This document shows positions 1-7,855 of a stretch of 43,775 nt of DNA, in pieces (position 1 is the stretch's first letter; each line of letters opens with the position of its first letter). A program made the translations under genes and the position numbers. The DNA is taken from contig CAJUDN010000017.1 in NCBI GenBank assembly GCA_910585355.1, forward strand, positions 1 to 43,775, in the 5' to 3' direction. The notes beneath the pieces were generated by a model that saw only the letters and a program-made list of their open reading frames with translations, did not search any database and was not told where the DNA came from. The stretch comes from an uncultured Lachnospiraceae bacterium. GTDB lineage: Bacteria; Bacillota_A; Clostridia; Lachnospirales; Lachnospiraceae.

Positions 1-50
1 TCCCACGAAGTGGAACGCACAGCTACCAGAAAGCAATTTTCAGACACACT

Positions 51-1754
51 CTAGGGGCGCAGACGGAGAAATGCCTCATATAAATCCAGTGTTCCATATC
101 CAAATTCACGATTTGGGTATGTAAGCGCTGGATTTCTTTTTGCTCCCCGGATCAGGTATGTTTTAACAGAAGAGGTATTCATAAAGAAGTTATTTCCCTG
201 GATAACGCCCCAGTGCAGCAAAATGGCGGCGGCGCCGGCCGCATGAGCGGCAGCTGAGGAGGTTCCGGTCATCCTGGTAAAAGTACTATTGAGACCTGCG
301 CCCTGGACATTTACCCCGGGAGCGGCAAAATCGGGTTTTATCTGGCCGATGCGGTTGAAACCGCGGCTGGAGTGGATGTAGATTCCCCCGTGCACATGGT
401 CATAGGCCGTCACAGTCAGCAAGTTCGGGGAGTTGCCGGGGTCGGTAATGGTTGTATCGGGATCCGGGCGGAGGAAAAATGTATCGTCAGAAATAAAGCC
501 GCTGCTGGGAAGCCAGATATGAAAGGTTCCGCGAAGATCCAGAGTCCCGGCGACGGAAAGATTCCAGATTCCCGGCATGGGATTTTTAAACCGGATGAAT
601 ACCATCTGGCTGCCCGCTGTACCAATGGAAAAATTTGTGTAGACGGTGATTTCCGTGGGCTCCAAAAGAAATCTTAAGACATTTTCTTCGCCGGTTCTTG
701 GGGGCAGAGGCGATACGACTTCTCCGGTGGGGGAAGTGAAGCCCACCCGGTAGACCTCTACATTCTGCGCCCAGAGCTCCATGGAAAATCCGGCGTCATT
801 TTCCCCCACATTCAGCTCCACGCTCTGTATGGTATCGCCGGGTTCTGTGGCCCCGCGGTAATGGTGCCCGAATCCCGTTTCATTTCCGGCCGCCGTTACC
901 AGGACGGTGCCAATATAGCTGCTTATTTCGTCTAAGAAGGCGCTTAAAGGCAGATTTCCCACATGGCCGCCCTGGTTGGTTCCAACGCCGAGGCAGACTA
1001 CAAGAGGCTTATTGTACTGGCGCGCCAGGGAAAGCAGATAAGTGACTCCCATCATAATATCGTTTTCCTGATAGGCATCGGCATCCTGGCGTATCAGATA
1101 GAAGTCCCGAAGGTACTGCTTGGCTGGTTTGAGCTTTACTACCGCAATATCTGCCTGGGGAGCGGCTCCGGTAAAGTCAGCTTCTTCGTCCTCTCCGCCG
1201 GCAGCGACGGAGGCCAGAAAGGTTCCATGGCCGATTTCATCAGTGGAGGGAACCACGGACAGGGGATCATCAGAAGAGAGAGCGGCATTGATTGCTTCCT
1301 GTGGGTACTGGGTTCCATACAGGGAACGGAAGGAATTTCCAGGAACTACGTTTCCACTTCCATGGGTCTGATCCCAGATTCCAAGAATTCGGGAGGTGCC
1401 GTCGGGGTTTCGAAAAAGAGGGTTCTGATAATCAATCCCTGTATCCACAAAGCCGATGATGACTCCGGCACCCTGGTTTCCCAGGGCAGGAAGCCTGGAG
1501 GCAGGAAGAATGCCGGAAGATTCCATGCTGGTGGAATCCAGGAGAGAGTAGAGCTTGGGAACTGCGGCATAGGTATAGGAAGAGAAGGCGAGGGGCTTTA
1601 AGTCGCGAAGGGCCGTATAGATGACGGCAAAGTGCTGACTGACGAAATCAACGCATTCTGTGCCGGTCCGAGTAATAAATTCCTGAGGGGAAAGAGGGTA
1701 TCTGGCAATGAATTCCGCGTAGCTCTCAGAGGCTACATTTTCAGTACAGGCCAT
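51..1754 (-). CDS. Csp-type subtilisin-like serine protease (S8 family)
   Basis: Predicted intracellular serine endopeptidase of the subtilase family, closest in layout to the clostridial Csp germination proteases. Numbered from the chosen start, the triad is Asp104 (VDTG), His176 (GHGT) and Ser499 (GTSSA), with oxyanion Asn291 (AAGN), so it looks catalytically competent, unlike CspA or CspC pseudoproteases. A long insert of about 170 residues separates the Asn and Ser blocks, as in Csp proteins. There is no signal peptide. I chose the ATG at 1754 because a GGAG lies seven bases upstream; another in-frame ATG at 1760 sits only one base from it. A CATATATTA at 1782-1790 (minus) resembles the -10 of mother-cell sigma factors, but I see no convincing -35. 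Lachnospiraceae carry many such paralogues, so a germination role is inference. Confidence 0.88.
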   Translation of the reverse strand: MACTENVASESYAEFIARYPLSPQEFITRTGTECVDFVSQHFAVIYTALRDLKPLAFSSYTYAAVPKLYSLLDSTSMESSGILPASRLPALGNQGAGVIIGFVDTGIDYQNPLFRNPDGTSRILGIWDQTHGSGNVVPGNSFRSLYGTQYPQEAINAALSSDDPLSVVPSTDEIGHGTFLASVAAGGEDEEADFTGAAPQADIAVVKLKPAKQYLRDFYLIRQDADAYQENDIMMGVTYLLSLARQYNKPLVVCLGVGTNQGGHVGNLPLSAFLDEISSYIGTVLVTAAGNETGFGHHYRGATEPGDTIQSVELNVGENDAGFSMELWAQNVEVYRVGFTSPTGEVVSPLPPRTGEENVLRFLLEPTEITVYTNFSIGTAGSQMVFIRFKNPMPGIWNLSVAGTLDLRGTFHIWLPSSGFISDDTFFLRPDPDTTITDPGNSPNLLTVTAYDHVHGGIYIHSSRGFNRIGQIKPDFAAPGVNVQGAGLNSTFTRMTGTSSAAAHAAGAAAILLHWGVIQGNNFFMNTSSVKTYLIRGAKRNPALTYPNREFGYGTLDLYEAFLRLRP

Positions 1755-1760
1755 ATTCAT

Positions 1761-1935
1761 ACTCCAGAATAAAGTTGTTTATAATATATGAAAGGATAGG
1801 CCAAAACGTGTTACTGTTTACTTCCCGGCGAAAGGGGCAGGTAACCATGGCGGGAAAGTCAGGGACAGTTTCCGTGGAAATATATGGACGGAGTCGAAAA
1901 AATAGTGTAATATAAGGAAAGAAAGGGGATTTGTT
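1761..1935. other. Divergent intergenic region, protease / lspA-like
   Basis: This 175-base spacer separates two divergent genes. It holds the protease ribosome binding site (GGAG, minus) and an AGGAAAGAAAGGGG purine tract before the lspA-like ATG. A possible weak -10 (taatat, about 1907-1912) precedes the latter, but I could not pair it with a good -35. Confidence 0.4.
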
Positions 1936-2412
1936 ATGTTTGGTTTTCTGACATTTGGTACAACACTTACACTTTTGGATCTGGCATTAAAAAAGCAGGT
2001 GGAGGCACAGGAAGATAAGAACTTTCCGAGGGAATTAAAGGGTTCCCAGGGGCTTATATGGCTTTATAAAAATCATAATCCGGGATTTTCCTTCGGATTT
2101 CTGAAGGGAAGCCGGGCGGTGGAACTGGTCCCCTTATGTTTTGCATCGGGAATTGCGGGGGCATGGACGTATTTAATGGGGATCAGAGGCAGGTTTATGG
2201 AAAAGCTGGCCCTGACCCTGACTCTGGCCGGGGGCATCAGCAATGTTTATGACAGAATGGCCCGCGGTTATGTGGTGGATTATTTCAGCATACGCTGGAA
2301 GGGATTAAAAAAAGTAGTGTTAAATCTGGGAGACCTGTTTATTTTTACAGGCGCCGTCCTCGTGGCAGTTTTAGGATTTCTGAAGTCTGTGAAGGACTGG
2401 AAGGGTAATTAA
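1936..2412 (+). CDS. lspA: Signal peptidase II family protein (LspA-like aspartyl peptidase)
   Basis: Polytopic membrane aspartyl protease of the lipoprotein signal peptidase family, which removes signal peptides from diacylglyceryl-modified prolipoproteins. At 158 residues it has family length. Recognisable blocks are NPGFSFGF (about 48-55), GGISNVYDR (99-107) with Asp106, VVDYF with Asp115, and NLGD (130-133) with Asp133. Asp115 and Asp133 match the catalytic pair. The last block is NxGD rather than the usual NxAD, and the N-terminus is less hydrophobic than typical, so this may be a divergent paralogue rather than the housekeeping enzyme. The pseudouridine synthase gene (rluD) that often follows lspA is absent here. 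Instead glf starts 31 bases downstream, so it may be cotranscribed with the glycan locus. Confidence 0.82.
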   Translation: MFGFLTFGTTLTLLDLALKKQVEAQEDKNFPRELKGSQGLIWLYKNHNPGFSFGFLKGSRAVELVPLCFASGIAGAWTYLMGIRGRFMEKLALTLTLAGGISNVYDRMARGYVVDYFSIRWKGLKKVVLNLGDLFIFTGAVLVAVLGFLKSVKDWKGN

Positions 2413-2443
2413 ATGGCAGCATCGGAACGGAGGAGACGCTATT

Positions 2444-3550
2444 ATGAAACAGTATGATTATCTGCTTGTGGGCAGCGGCCTGTTTGCAGGTGTATTCGCG
2501 TATTATGCGAAAAAGGAAGGAAAAAAATGTCTGGTTCTGGAAAAGAGGGAACACCTGGGCGGAAATATTTACTGTGAGGAAACAGAAGGTATCCATGTCC
2601 ATAAATATGGCGCCCATATTTTCCATACCAGCAACCGCAGGGTCTGGGATTTTGTCAACGGCCTGGTGGAATTTAACCGCTATACCAACAGCCCGGTGGC
2701 CAATTATAAAGGCGAAATGTACAACATGCCGTTTAATATGAACACCTTTAGCCGGATGTGGGGAATTTCCACGCCGGAGGAGGCCAGACAAATCATAGAT
2801 GAACAGCGGAAGGTGATAAAGGGGGAACCGAAAAATCTGGAAGAGCAGGCCATCAGCCTGGTGGGTACCCATATTTACCAGAAATTGGTGAAGGGCTACA
2901 CGGAAAAACAGTGGGGAAGATCCTGCAAGGAGCTTCCTGCCTTTATTATCAAACGTCTTCCAGTGCGCTATACCTATGATAATAATTATTTCAACGACCT
3001 ATATCAGGGTATTCCCATCGGCGGCTACAATAAAATTGTGGAAAAGCTGTTTGAGGGTTGTGAGATACGTTTGAATACGGATTATCTGGAAAAGAAGGCG
3101 GAGTACGATTCCCTGGCAGAAAAGGTGGTTTATACAGGAACCATCGACAGCTATTTTGGATATCGGTTTGGTAAGCTCCAGTACCGGAGTCTGCAGTTTG
3201 AAACGGAGGTTCTGGATACAGATAATTTTCAGGGCAATGCTGTAATCAACTACACGGACCGGGAAACTCCTTACACAAGAATCATTGAACATAAGCATTT
3301 CGAGTTCGGGACTCAGGAAAAGACTGTAATCACCAGAGAATATCCGGCCGAATGGGCGGAAGGCATGGAGCCTTATTATCCGGTCAATGATGAAAAGAAT
3401 CAGGAACTGTATCAGAATTATGCGGCTCTGGCCAACCGGGAGAACAGGGTGATTTTTGGCGGCAGACTGGCTGAGTACAAGTACTATGATATGGATAAGG
3501 TAATTGAATCGGCATTCGCCTGCGTGGAAAGGGAGTTTGGTCATGCATGA
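2444..3550 (+). CDS. glf: UDP-galactopyranose mutase
   Basis: Flavoenzyme that interconverts UDP-galactopyranose and UDP-galactofuranose, supplying Galf for surface glycans. The N-terminus has the FAD-binding GxGxxxG pattern (VGSGLFAG, residues 9-16), followed by EKREHLGGN, typical of Glf. Later family landmarks include KYGAHIFHT, the YTEKQWG segment, PVRYTYDNNYF and GGRLAEYKYYDMD near the C-terminus, the last being the conserved block around the flavin and substrate. Length is 368 residues, normal for bacterial Glf. It is the first sugar-precursor gene of the locus and overlaps the LicD start by eight bases. It implies Galf in the polymer or its decoration, although I cannot tell which glycosyltransferase here uses it. 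Confidence 0.96.
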   Translation: MKQYDYLLVGSGLFAGVFAYYAKKEGKKCLVLEKREHLGGNIYCEETEGIHVHKYGAHIFHTSNRRVWDFVNGLVEFNRYTNSPVANYKGEMYNMPFNMNTFSRMWGISTPEEARQIIDEQRKVIKGEPKNLEEQAISLVGTHIYQKLVKGYTEKQWGRSCKELPAFIIKRLPVRYTYDNNYFNDLYQGIPIGGYNKIVEKLFEGCEIRLNTDYLEKKAEYDSLAEKVVYTGTIDSYFGYRFGKLQYRSLQFETEVLDTDNFQGNAVINYTDRETPYTRIIEHKHFEFGTQEKTVITREYPAEWAEGMEPYYPVNDEKNQELYQNYAALANRENRVIFGGRLAEYKYYDMDKVIESAFACVEREFGHA

Positions 3551-4385
3551 GTTTTATGAGCCGGAGATGTTAAAACGGCTTCAGAACACGGAGCTTTCCA
3601 TGTTAAAAGATTTTATGGAGCTTTGTGACGCCCATGGATTCGTTTATTTTGGAATCGGCGGTACGGGAATCGGCGCCCTGCGCCATCAGGGTTTTATTCC
3701 CTGGGATGATGATATTGACATTGCCATGCCGCGAAAGGATTTTGAAAAATTCCTCCGTCTGGCAAAAAAGGAATGGCAGGGGAAATATTACATTTTAAAT
3801 AATAAAACCAATGAAAATTATCCGATGATGACCACCAGGCTTTGCAAGTGTAATACCGTATTCCAGGAGCGGGTAATGAAGGAAGTGGACTGTCCCTTTG
3901 GAATCTTTCTGGATCTTTATGTGATGGATAACATTGCAGATGGAACAATTGCGGTGCAGATACAGGCCTGGACCGCCTGGTTTTGGAGTAAGCTTTTGGT
4001 GTTATCATGTATGGAAAAGCCATATCTGGCTCAGACAGGAGCAAAGGCGAAAGCTATTTGGGTGGTCTGCAGTCTGGTCCACAGGATTATAAAAGCGCTA
4101 CGTATTCGTCCGGCAATCTTTCGTGCTCACTGTGAGGCGGCCTGCCGGAAATATGAGAAGGTGAATACTAAACGGATGGCGTTTTTGCCGGATACTAATC
4201 CCTTCTGGAATGTGGTCAATAAGGAAAAAATGTTTCCGATTCAGAAACTGCCCTTTGAGGACACAGAGATGGCTTTTACCAGCGACATCCATGAGATTCT
4301 GGTAAGCCAGTACGGTGATTATATGATTATGCCGCCAAAGGACCGACAAAAGACCCACTACCCCCATCGCCTGGAATTTTCGTAA
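3543..4385 (+). CDS. LicD-family phosphotransferase
   Basis: LicD proteins move a phospho-substituent such as phosphocholine from a CDP donor onto glycan chains. The signature is present: GGTGIGALRHQGFIPWDDD, with the metal-binding acidic cluster at Asp55-57 and Asp59. The rest (280 residues) matches a one-domain LicD. I chose the ATG at 3543, which overlaps the end of glf and follows a GGAAAGGGAG purine tract; an upstream in-frame ATG at 3504 would lie inside glf and has no ribosome binding site. The gene is separated by about 390 bases of tandem repeat from a PLP enzyme and a LicC-like cytidylyltransferase, which probably make its donor. No choline kinase or choline permease is adjacent, so the transferred group may not be choline (inference). 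Confidence 0.88.
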   Translation: MHEFYEPEMLKRLQNTELSMLKDFMELCDAHGFVYFGIGGTGIGALRHQGFIPWDDDIDIAMPRKDFEKFLRLAKKEWQGKYYILNNKTNENYPMMTTRLCKCNTVFQERVMKEVDCPFGIFLDLYVMDNIADGTIAVQIQAWTAWFWSKLLVLSCMEKPYLAQTGAKAKAIWVVCSLVHRIIKALRIRPAIFRAHCEAACRKYEKVNTKRMAFLPDTNPFWNVVNKEKMFPIQKLPFEDTEMAFTSDIHEILVSQYGDYMIMPPKDRQKTHYPHRLEFS

Positions 4386-4394
4386 CCGTTTGCA

Positions 4395-4739
4395 GGGCGG
4401 GGAAAAACGGACGGAAATGGACGTAAAGCTTGCTTATAAGGCAATTTTCGTCCGGTTTTCCACATCGGGCGGACGCCCGATGCTTCTTGTCCGTCTTAAA
4501 CGGACAAGAAGATAGCCCCTGTTGCGAATAATAACGACAGGACGGGGAAAAACGGATGAAAATAGGCGTAAAGTCTGCTTATAAGGCAATTTTCGTCCGG
4601 TTTTCCACATCGGGCGGACGCCCGATGCTTCTTGTCCGTTTTAAACGGACAAGAAGATAGCCTCTATTGCGAATAATAACGACGGGGCGGGGAAAAGCGG
4701 ATGAAAATAGGCGTAAAGCCTGCTTATAAGGCAATTTTC
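4395..4739. repeat. 145-bp tandem repeat, about 2.4 copies, with hairpins
   Basis: Three successive copies start near 4395, 4540 and 4685 with an exact period of 145 bases (for example, gcttataag at 4432, 4577 and 4722). Copies 1 and 2 are complete and nearly identical; copy 3 stops after gcaattttc at 4739. Each complete unit contains two inverted repeats: catcgggcg/cgcccgatg (copy 1, 4463-4482) and ttcttgtccgt/acggacaagaa (copy 1, 4484-4510). In copy 2 the second hairpin lengthens to 13-bp arms. The block fills the gap between licD and the PLP enzyme and holds no convincing gene. Confidence 0.93.
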
Positions 4740-4777
4740 TGAAAGGAAGCGGGAAAAAGAAAAGAGGACATAGAGTC

Positions 4778-5830
4778 ATGTGTTATGTGAAGGAATGTGT
4801 AAAGGATATTGTGCGGATCGGCGGCCGGCAGGGACGTGCAAAGTTTCTAAGGCTGGACATGAATGAGAACCCGGAGGGCCTGCCGAAAGAGGTGGTGGAC
4901 AAGGTGAAGGCGGAGCTTACGCCGGAATTTTTTTCCACCTATCCGGAGCCGGAACGGTTCCTTAAAATTCTGGCGGAGTATCTGGGGATAAAGCAGGAAA
5001 ATGTCTGCGTCACCAACGGCTCTGACATGGCGATCCGGTATCTGTTCGAGGTGTTTGGCCGTCCGGGCTCTTCGGTTGTCACGGTATCTCCAACGTTTGA
5101 GATGTATCGGATCAACTGCTTGATTTTCGGGCTGAAGCATAAACCGGTGATGTACAATCCTGATTTTTCCCTGGATTTTTCAAAGATTCTGGATGCCATC
5201 ACAGAGGACGTCAGTATCGTTTCTGTTTTAAATCCCAATAATCCCATCGGTACGGTTTACGCCGACGGGCAGTTTGACGCCATTGCCAAAAGAGCAAAAG
5301 AGGCGGGGGCTCTGGTTATCGTAGATGAGGCCTATCATTATTTCTATGATAAAACCTTTTTAAATAAGATTTTTGACTATGATAATGTGATATTAATCAG
5401 GACCTTTTCCAAGCTGTTTTCTGTGGCGGCTGTACGGCTTGGATTTATTGCCGGAAATGAGAAACTGGTAAAGTATGTCTGGAATGTGCGCCCCACTTTT
5501 GATACCAATGCGGTGGCCTTAAAATTTGGAGAAGTGCTTTTAACAGAGCCGGGACTTTGCGAAAAACTTGTGGCAATCGAAAAGGAAGGACGGAAATACC
5601 TCACGGAGAGTTTAGGGGAGCATGGATATGAATATTTTGCGGAAAACGGAAATTATGCTTTTATCCGGCCGAAAACCTCTGTTTCTCAGGTGAAAGAGCG
5701 GCTGGAGGAAAAAAGGATTCTCATAAAGACCTACAATCAGGAAATACTTAAAGGCTATATTAGAATTTCCACCGGAAGCAAAAAGATCATGAAGCAGTTT
5801 ACGGAAGCGTTGTATGAGGTAGATCGATGA
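4778..5830 (+). CDS. HisC/CobD-fold PLP-dependent aminotransferase or decarboxylase
   Basis: Fold-type I PLP enzyme of the histidinol-phosphate aminotransferase family, 350 residues. Visible landmarks are NPNNPIGT (152-159), VDEAY with Asp183 and Tyr186, the Schiff-base lysine Lys212 in RTFSKLFS, and the carboxylate- or phosphate-binding Arg in YIRISTGS near the C-terminus. No histidine genes are near. Instead it overlaps a LicC-like cytidylyltransferase by ATGA and follows licD. Known HisC-fold relatives include CobD (threonine-phosphate decarboxylase) and the Campylobacter jejuni capsule enzymes Cj1436 (serine-phosphate decarboxylase) and Cj1437 (forms serinol phosphate). By analogy it may make the phospho-amino-alcohol that is then activated with CTP. 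That substrate is inference; the fold is secure. Confidence 0.87.
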   Translation: MCYVKECVKDIVRIGGRQGRAKFLRLDMNENPEGLPKEVVDKVKAELTPEFFSTYPEPERFLKILAEYLGIKQENVCVTNGSDMAIRYLFEVFGRPGSSVVTVSPTFEMYRINCLIFGLKHKPVMYNPDFSLDFSKILDAITEDVSIVSVLNPNNPIGTVYADGQFDAIAKRAKEAGALVIVDEAYHYFYDKTFLNKIFDYDNVILIRTFSKLFSVAAVRLGFIAGNEKLVKYVWNVRPTFDTNAVALKFGEVLLTEPGLCEKLVAIEKEGRKYLTESLGEHGYEYFAENGNYAFIRPKTSVSQVKERLEEKRILIKTYNQEILKGYIRISTGSKKIMKQFTEALYEVDR

Positions 5831-6579
5831 AAGCATTTATTCTAGCGGCCGGGAGGGGCAGCCGCATAAGCAAATATATTCCCAATATTCCCAAATGTAC
5901 CGTTGACGTGGGCGGAGAGCCTCTAATCCGGCGGACTGTGGAGATGCTTTTGAAAAATAAAATTGACACCACAGTGATCGTGGGCTACCGTCATGCGGAA
6001 ATTGAGCGCGTACTGGAGGGCCTTTCGGTCCATATTGTATATAATCCTTTTTTTGATGTAACCAACAGCATCGGTTCTCTCTGGATGGCTGAAAGCGCAG
6101 GGCTTTTTACGGAAGACGACTGCATTGTGGCCAACGGAGATGTGTACTGGAGCCAGGAAATTCTGGATTTTGCAGTGAGGCAGAAGGAGGAAATCATTCT
6201 TCTGGCGGATTCGGCCCGGGTTTTGGATGGAGATTATTTCTTCGGAACGGAAGACGGGATGTTAAGACGGTATGGAAAAGGACTGACGCTTAAGGAGCGG
6301 GATTGCGAGTATACAGGTATTGTCTTCATGAAGGCTTCTTTTGTGCCGAAATTTTTAAAGAAACTCAATGAGCTGATTGATGCCCAGTGCCACGGAATGT
6401 GGTGGGAAGACGCCATTTACAGTATCAGCGGAGAGGAAGACATCCCCGTTAAGGATATCAATGGGTATTTCTGGGCTGAGGTGGATTTCATCGAAGATTA
6501 CAGAAGAATTCTGGACCATATCTCAGAAAAGACAGGAATGAAAACCAATGGAAGCATTATCACGCCTGATCATAGGTAA
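5827..6579 (+). CDS. LicC-like nucleotidyltransferase (CDP-alcohol donor synthesis)
   Basis: Small NTP transferase, 250 residues, resembling LicC and the cytidylyltransferase domain of phosphonate enzymes such as PntC. Motifs seen are LAAGRGSR (6-13), Lys23 in IPKC, the LicC-type block NPFFDVTNSIGSLWMA (73-88), ANGDVYW with metal Asp105, and the second metal Asp220 in WAEVDF. It probably activates a small phosphorylated alcohol as its CDP derivative for LicD. The start overlaps the stop of the preceding PLP enzyme (ATGA), and its 3' end overlaps the flippase start by 32 bases, so the three are tightly coupled. The sugar-1-phosphate uridylyl- or thymidylyltransferase alternative is less likely, because the central N-block is characteristic of LicC relatives. 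Confidence 0.86.
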   Translation: MKAFILAAGRGSRISKYIPNIPKCTVDVGGEPLIRRTVEMLLKNKIDTTVIVGYRHAEIERVLEGLSVHIVYNPFFDVTNSIGSLWMAESAGLFTEDDCIVANGDVYWSQEILDFAVRQKEEIILLADSARVLDGDYFFGTEDGMLRRYGKGLTLKERDCEYTGIVFMKASFVPKFLKKLNELIDAQCHGMWWEDAIYSISGEEDIPVKDINGYFWAEVDFIEDYRRILDHISEKTGMKTNGSIITPDHR

Positions 6580-7855
6580 GGAATCGAAGAATCCCGAAAG
6601 ACGTAATATTATCTGGAACATGGCAGGAAGTTTTTTGTATGCCCTGGCTTCCATGGTCCTTACTATCGCCGTGGTTCAGATTGCAGGAGGGGACGCGGGG
6701 GGAATCTTTACGTTTGCGTTCACCACCTTTGGACAGCATATGTTCATGATGGCTTATTTTGGAATACGTCCCTTCCAGATCACCGATATGGGGCATAAAT
6801 ATTCTTTCGGAGAGTATCTGGGACTCAGGTTTTTTACCTGCGGGGCGGCTCTTTTGGTGGGTTTTGTTTATGTTTTCGTCAATGATTATTCATTTGAGAA
6901 GGCGGCGACGGTCTTTCTCATGGTGGTATATAAGGTAATTGACGCGCTGGCGGACACCTTTGAGGCAGAGTTCCAGAGGAGCGGCAGACTTTACCTGACC
7001 GGGAAATCCAACGCATTCCGGACAGTGCTCTCCGTATCCGTTTTCTTGGGAGCGCTTTCCAAGACGAGAGATCTTGTGACTGCCAGTCTGATGGCAGTGG
7101 AGGCCCAGGCCATAGGATTTCTGATATTTGATGTTCTCATAATTCGGCGGCTTCCCAACATTGACTGGAAATCTGTACCCGGGAGGAAGTTTAGCCTGTT
7201 TAAGGATAATACGCTTCTGTTTTTTTCTGCGGTACTGGATTTTTATATTTTTTCCGCGTCCAAGTATGCTATTGAGGGTTGCATGGCGGATAAGGATCTG
7301 GCTGTTTATGGAGCTATTTTTATGCCTACCAGCGTGATTAATCTGGTAGCGGGATTTGTGATTCGCCCCTATCTTACAAAGCTTTCCTTAAACTGGGAAA
7401 TGGGAAGAGTGAAACTGTTTGTAAAGATCATTGGGCGGCTGTCAGGAATCATTGCCGTCCTTACGGTTTTAGCCGTGGGCGGCGCATGGGTTTTGGGAAT
7501 CCCGGTTTTAAGCCTTTTATATTCCAACCTCTCCTATGCCTTGAAGGACTGCCGGGCGGCGTTAGTCCTCATCATTGCGGGAGGCGCTCTCAATGCATAT
7601 ATGAACCTGTTTTATTATTCGCTTGTGATTATGAAAAAGCAGCGTTTCATTTTCGGGGTTTATGGGATTGTGGGGATTCTGGCTGTGGTGATTTCCACAC
7701 CGTTTGTCCGCTGGGGAGGAATCTTCGGCGGTGCTCTGGCCTATGTAGTTTTGACAGCGGCTCTGATGGCGCTCTTTGGGATTCTTGTGCTTGCGGGAAT
7801 TTTTGGCCGCAGGCGGTCTGGCATAACTTTTGAGAAAGGGAGGAAGGGACGTTGA
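6548..7855 (+). CDS. Wzx/TacF-like polysaccharide flippase (MOP superfamily)
   Basis: Polytopic membrane protein of 435 residues with roughly 12 hydrophobic segments. It begins with a positively charged stretch followed by RRNIIWNMAGSFLYA, a typical start for Wzx/RfbX-type lipid-linked oligosaccharide flippases. It follows the LicD, PLP-enzyme and LicC-like genes, an order reminiscent of the pneumococcal tacF-licD/lic region, where TacF flips phosphocholine-decorated teichoic-acid precursors. A role in moving the decorated lipid-linked unit is therefore plausible. The locus also encodes a Wzm/Wzt ABC exporter, so two export routes coexist. The chosen ATG overlaps the preceding gene by 32 bases and has only a weak AGGA 11 bases upstream; an internal ATG at 6620 would remove part of the N-terminal cytoplasmic stretch. 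Confidence 0.85.
   Translation: MEALSRLIIGKESKNPERRNIIWNMAGSFLYALASMVLTIAVVQIAGGDAGGIFTFAFTTFGQHMFMMAYFGIRPFQITDMGHKYSFGEYLGLRFFTCGAALLVGFVYVFVNDYSFEKAATVFLMVVYKVIDALADTFEAEFQRSGRLYLTGKSNAFRTVLSVSVFLGALSKTRDLVTASLMAVEAQAIGFLIFDVLIIRRLPNIDWKSVPGRKFSLFKDNTLLFFSAVLDFYIFSASKYAIEGCMADKDLAVYGAIFMPTSVINLVAGFVIRPYLTKLSLNWEMGRVKLFVKIIGRLSGIIAVLTVLAVGGAWVLGIPVLSLLYSNLSYALKDCRAALVLIIAGGALNAYMNLFYYSLVIMKKQRFIFGVYGIVGILAVVISTPFVRWGGIFGGALAYVVLTAALMALFGILVLAGIFGRRRSGITFEKGRKGR

Noticed and set aside
1..50. Possible gene end or terminator before the protease gene
   Set aside because: The 50 bases upstream of the protease stop show no hairpin, no T-run and no frame that can be judged at the window edge.
963..1601. 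Long plus-strand frame of 212 residues opposite the protease
   Set aside because: Antisense shadow of the subtilase, whose catalytic motifs are intact on the minus strand.
4395..4739. CRISPR array
   Set aside because: The unit is 145 bases with no short repeat and unique-spacer pattern, only 2.4 copies, and no cas gene is near.
4778..5830. Reading the PLP enzyme as histidinol-phosphate aminotransferase (hisC) of histidine synthesis
   Set aside because: No other his gene is nearby and it is translationally coupled to a LicC-like gene; the fold alone does not settle the substrate.
6548..7855. MurJ lipid II flippase
   Set aside because: The N-terminal pattern and neighbours point to a Wzx/TacF-type flippase, and MurJ is normally longer (about 500 residues).
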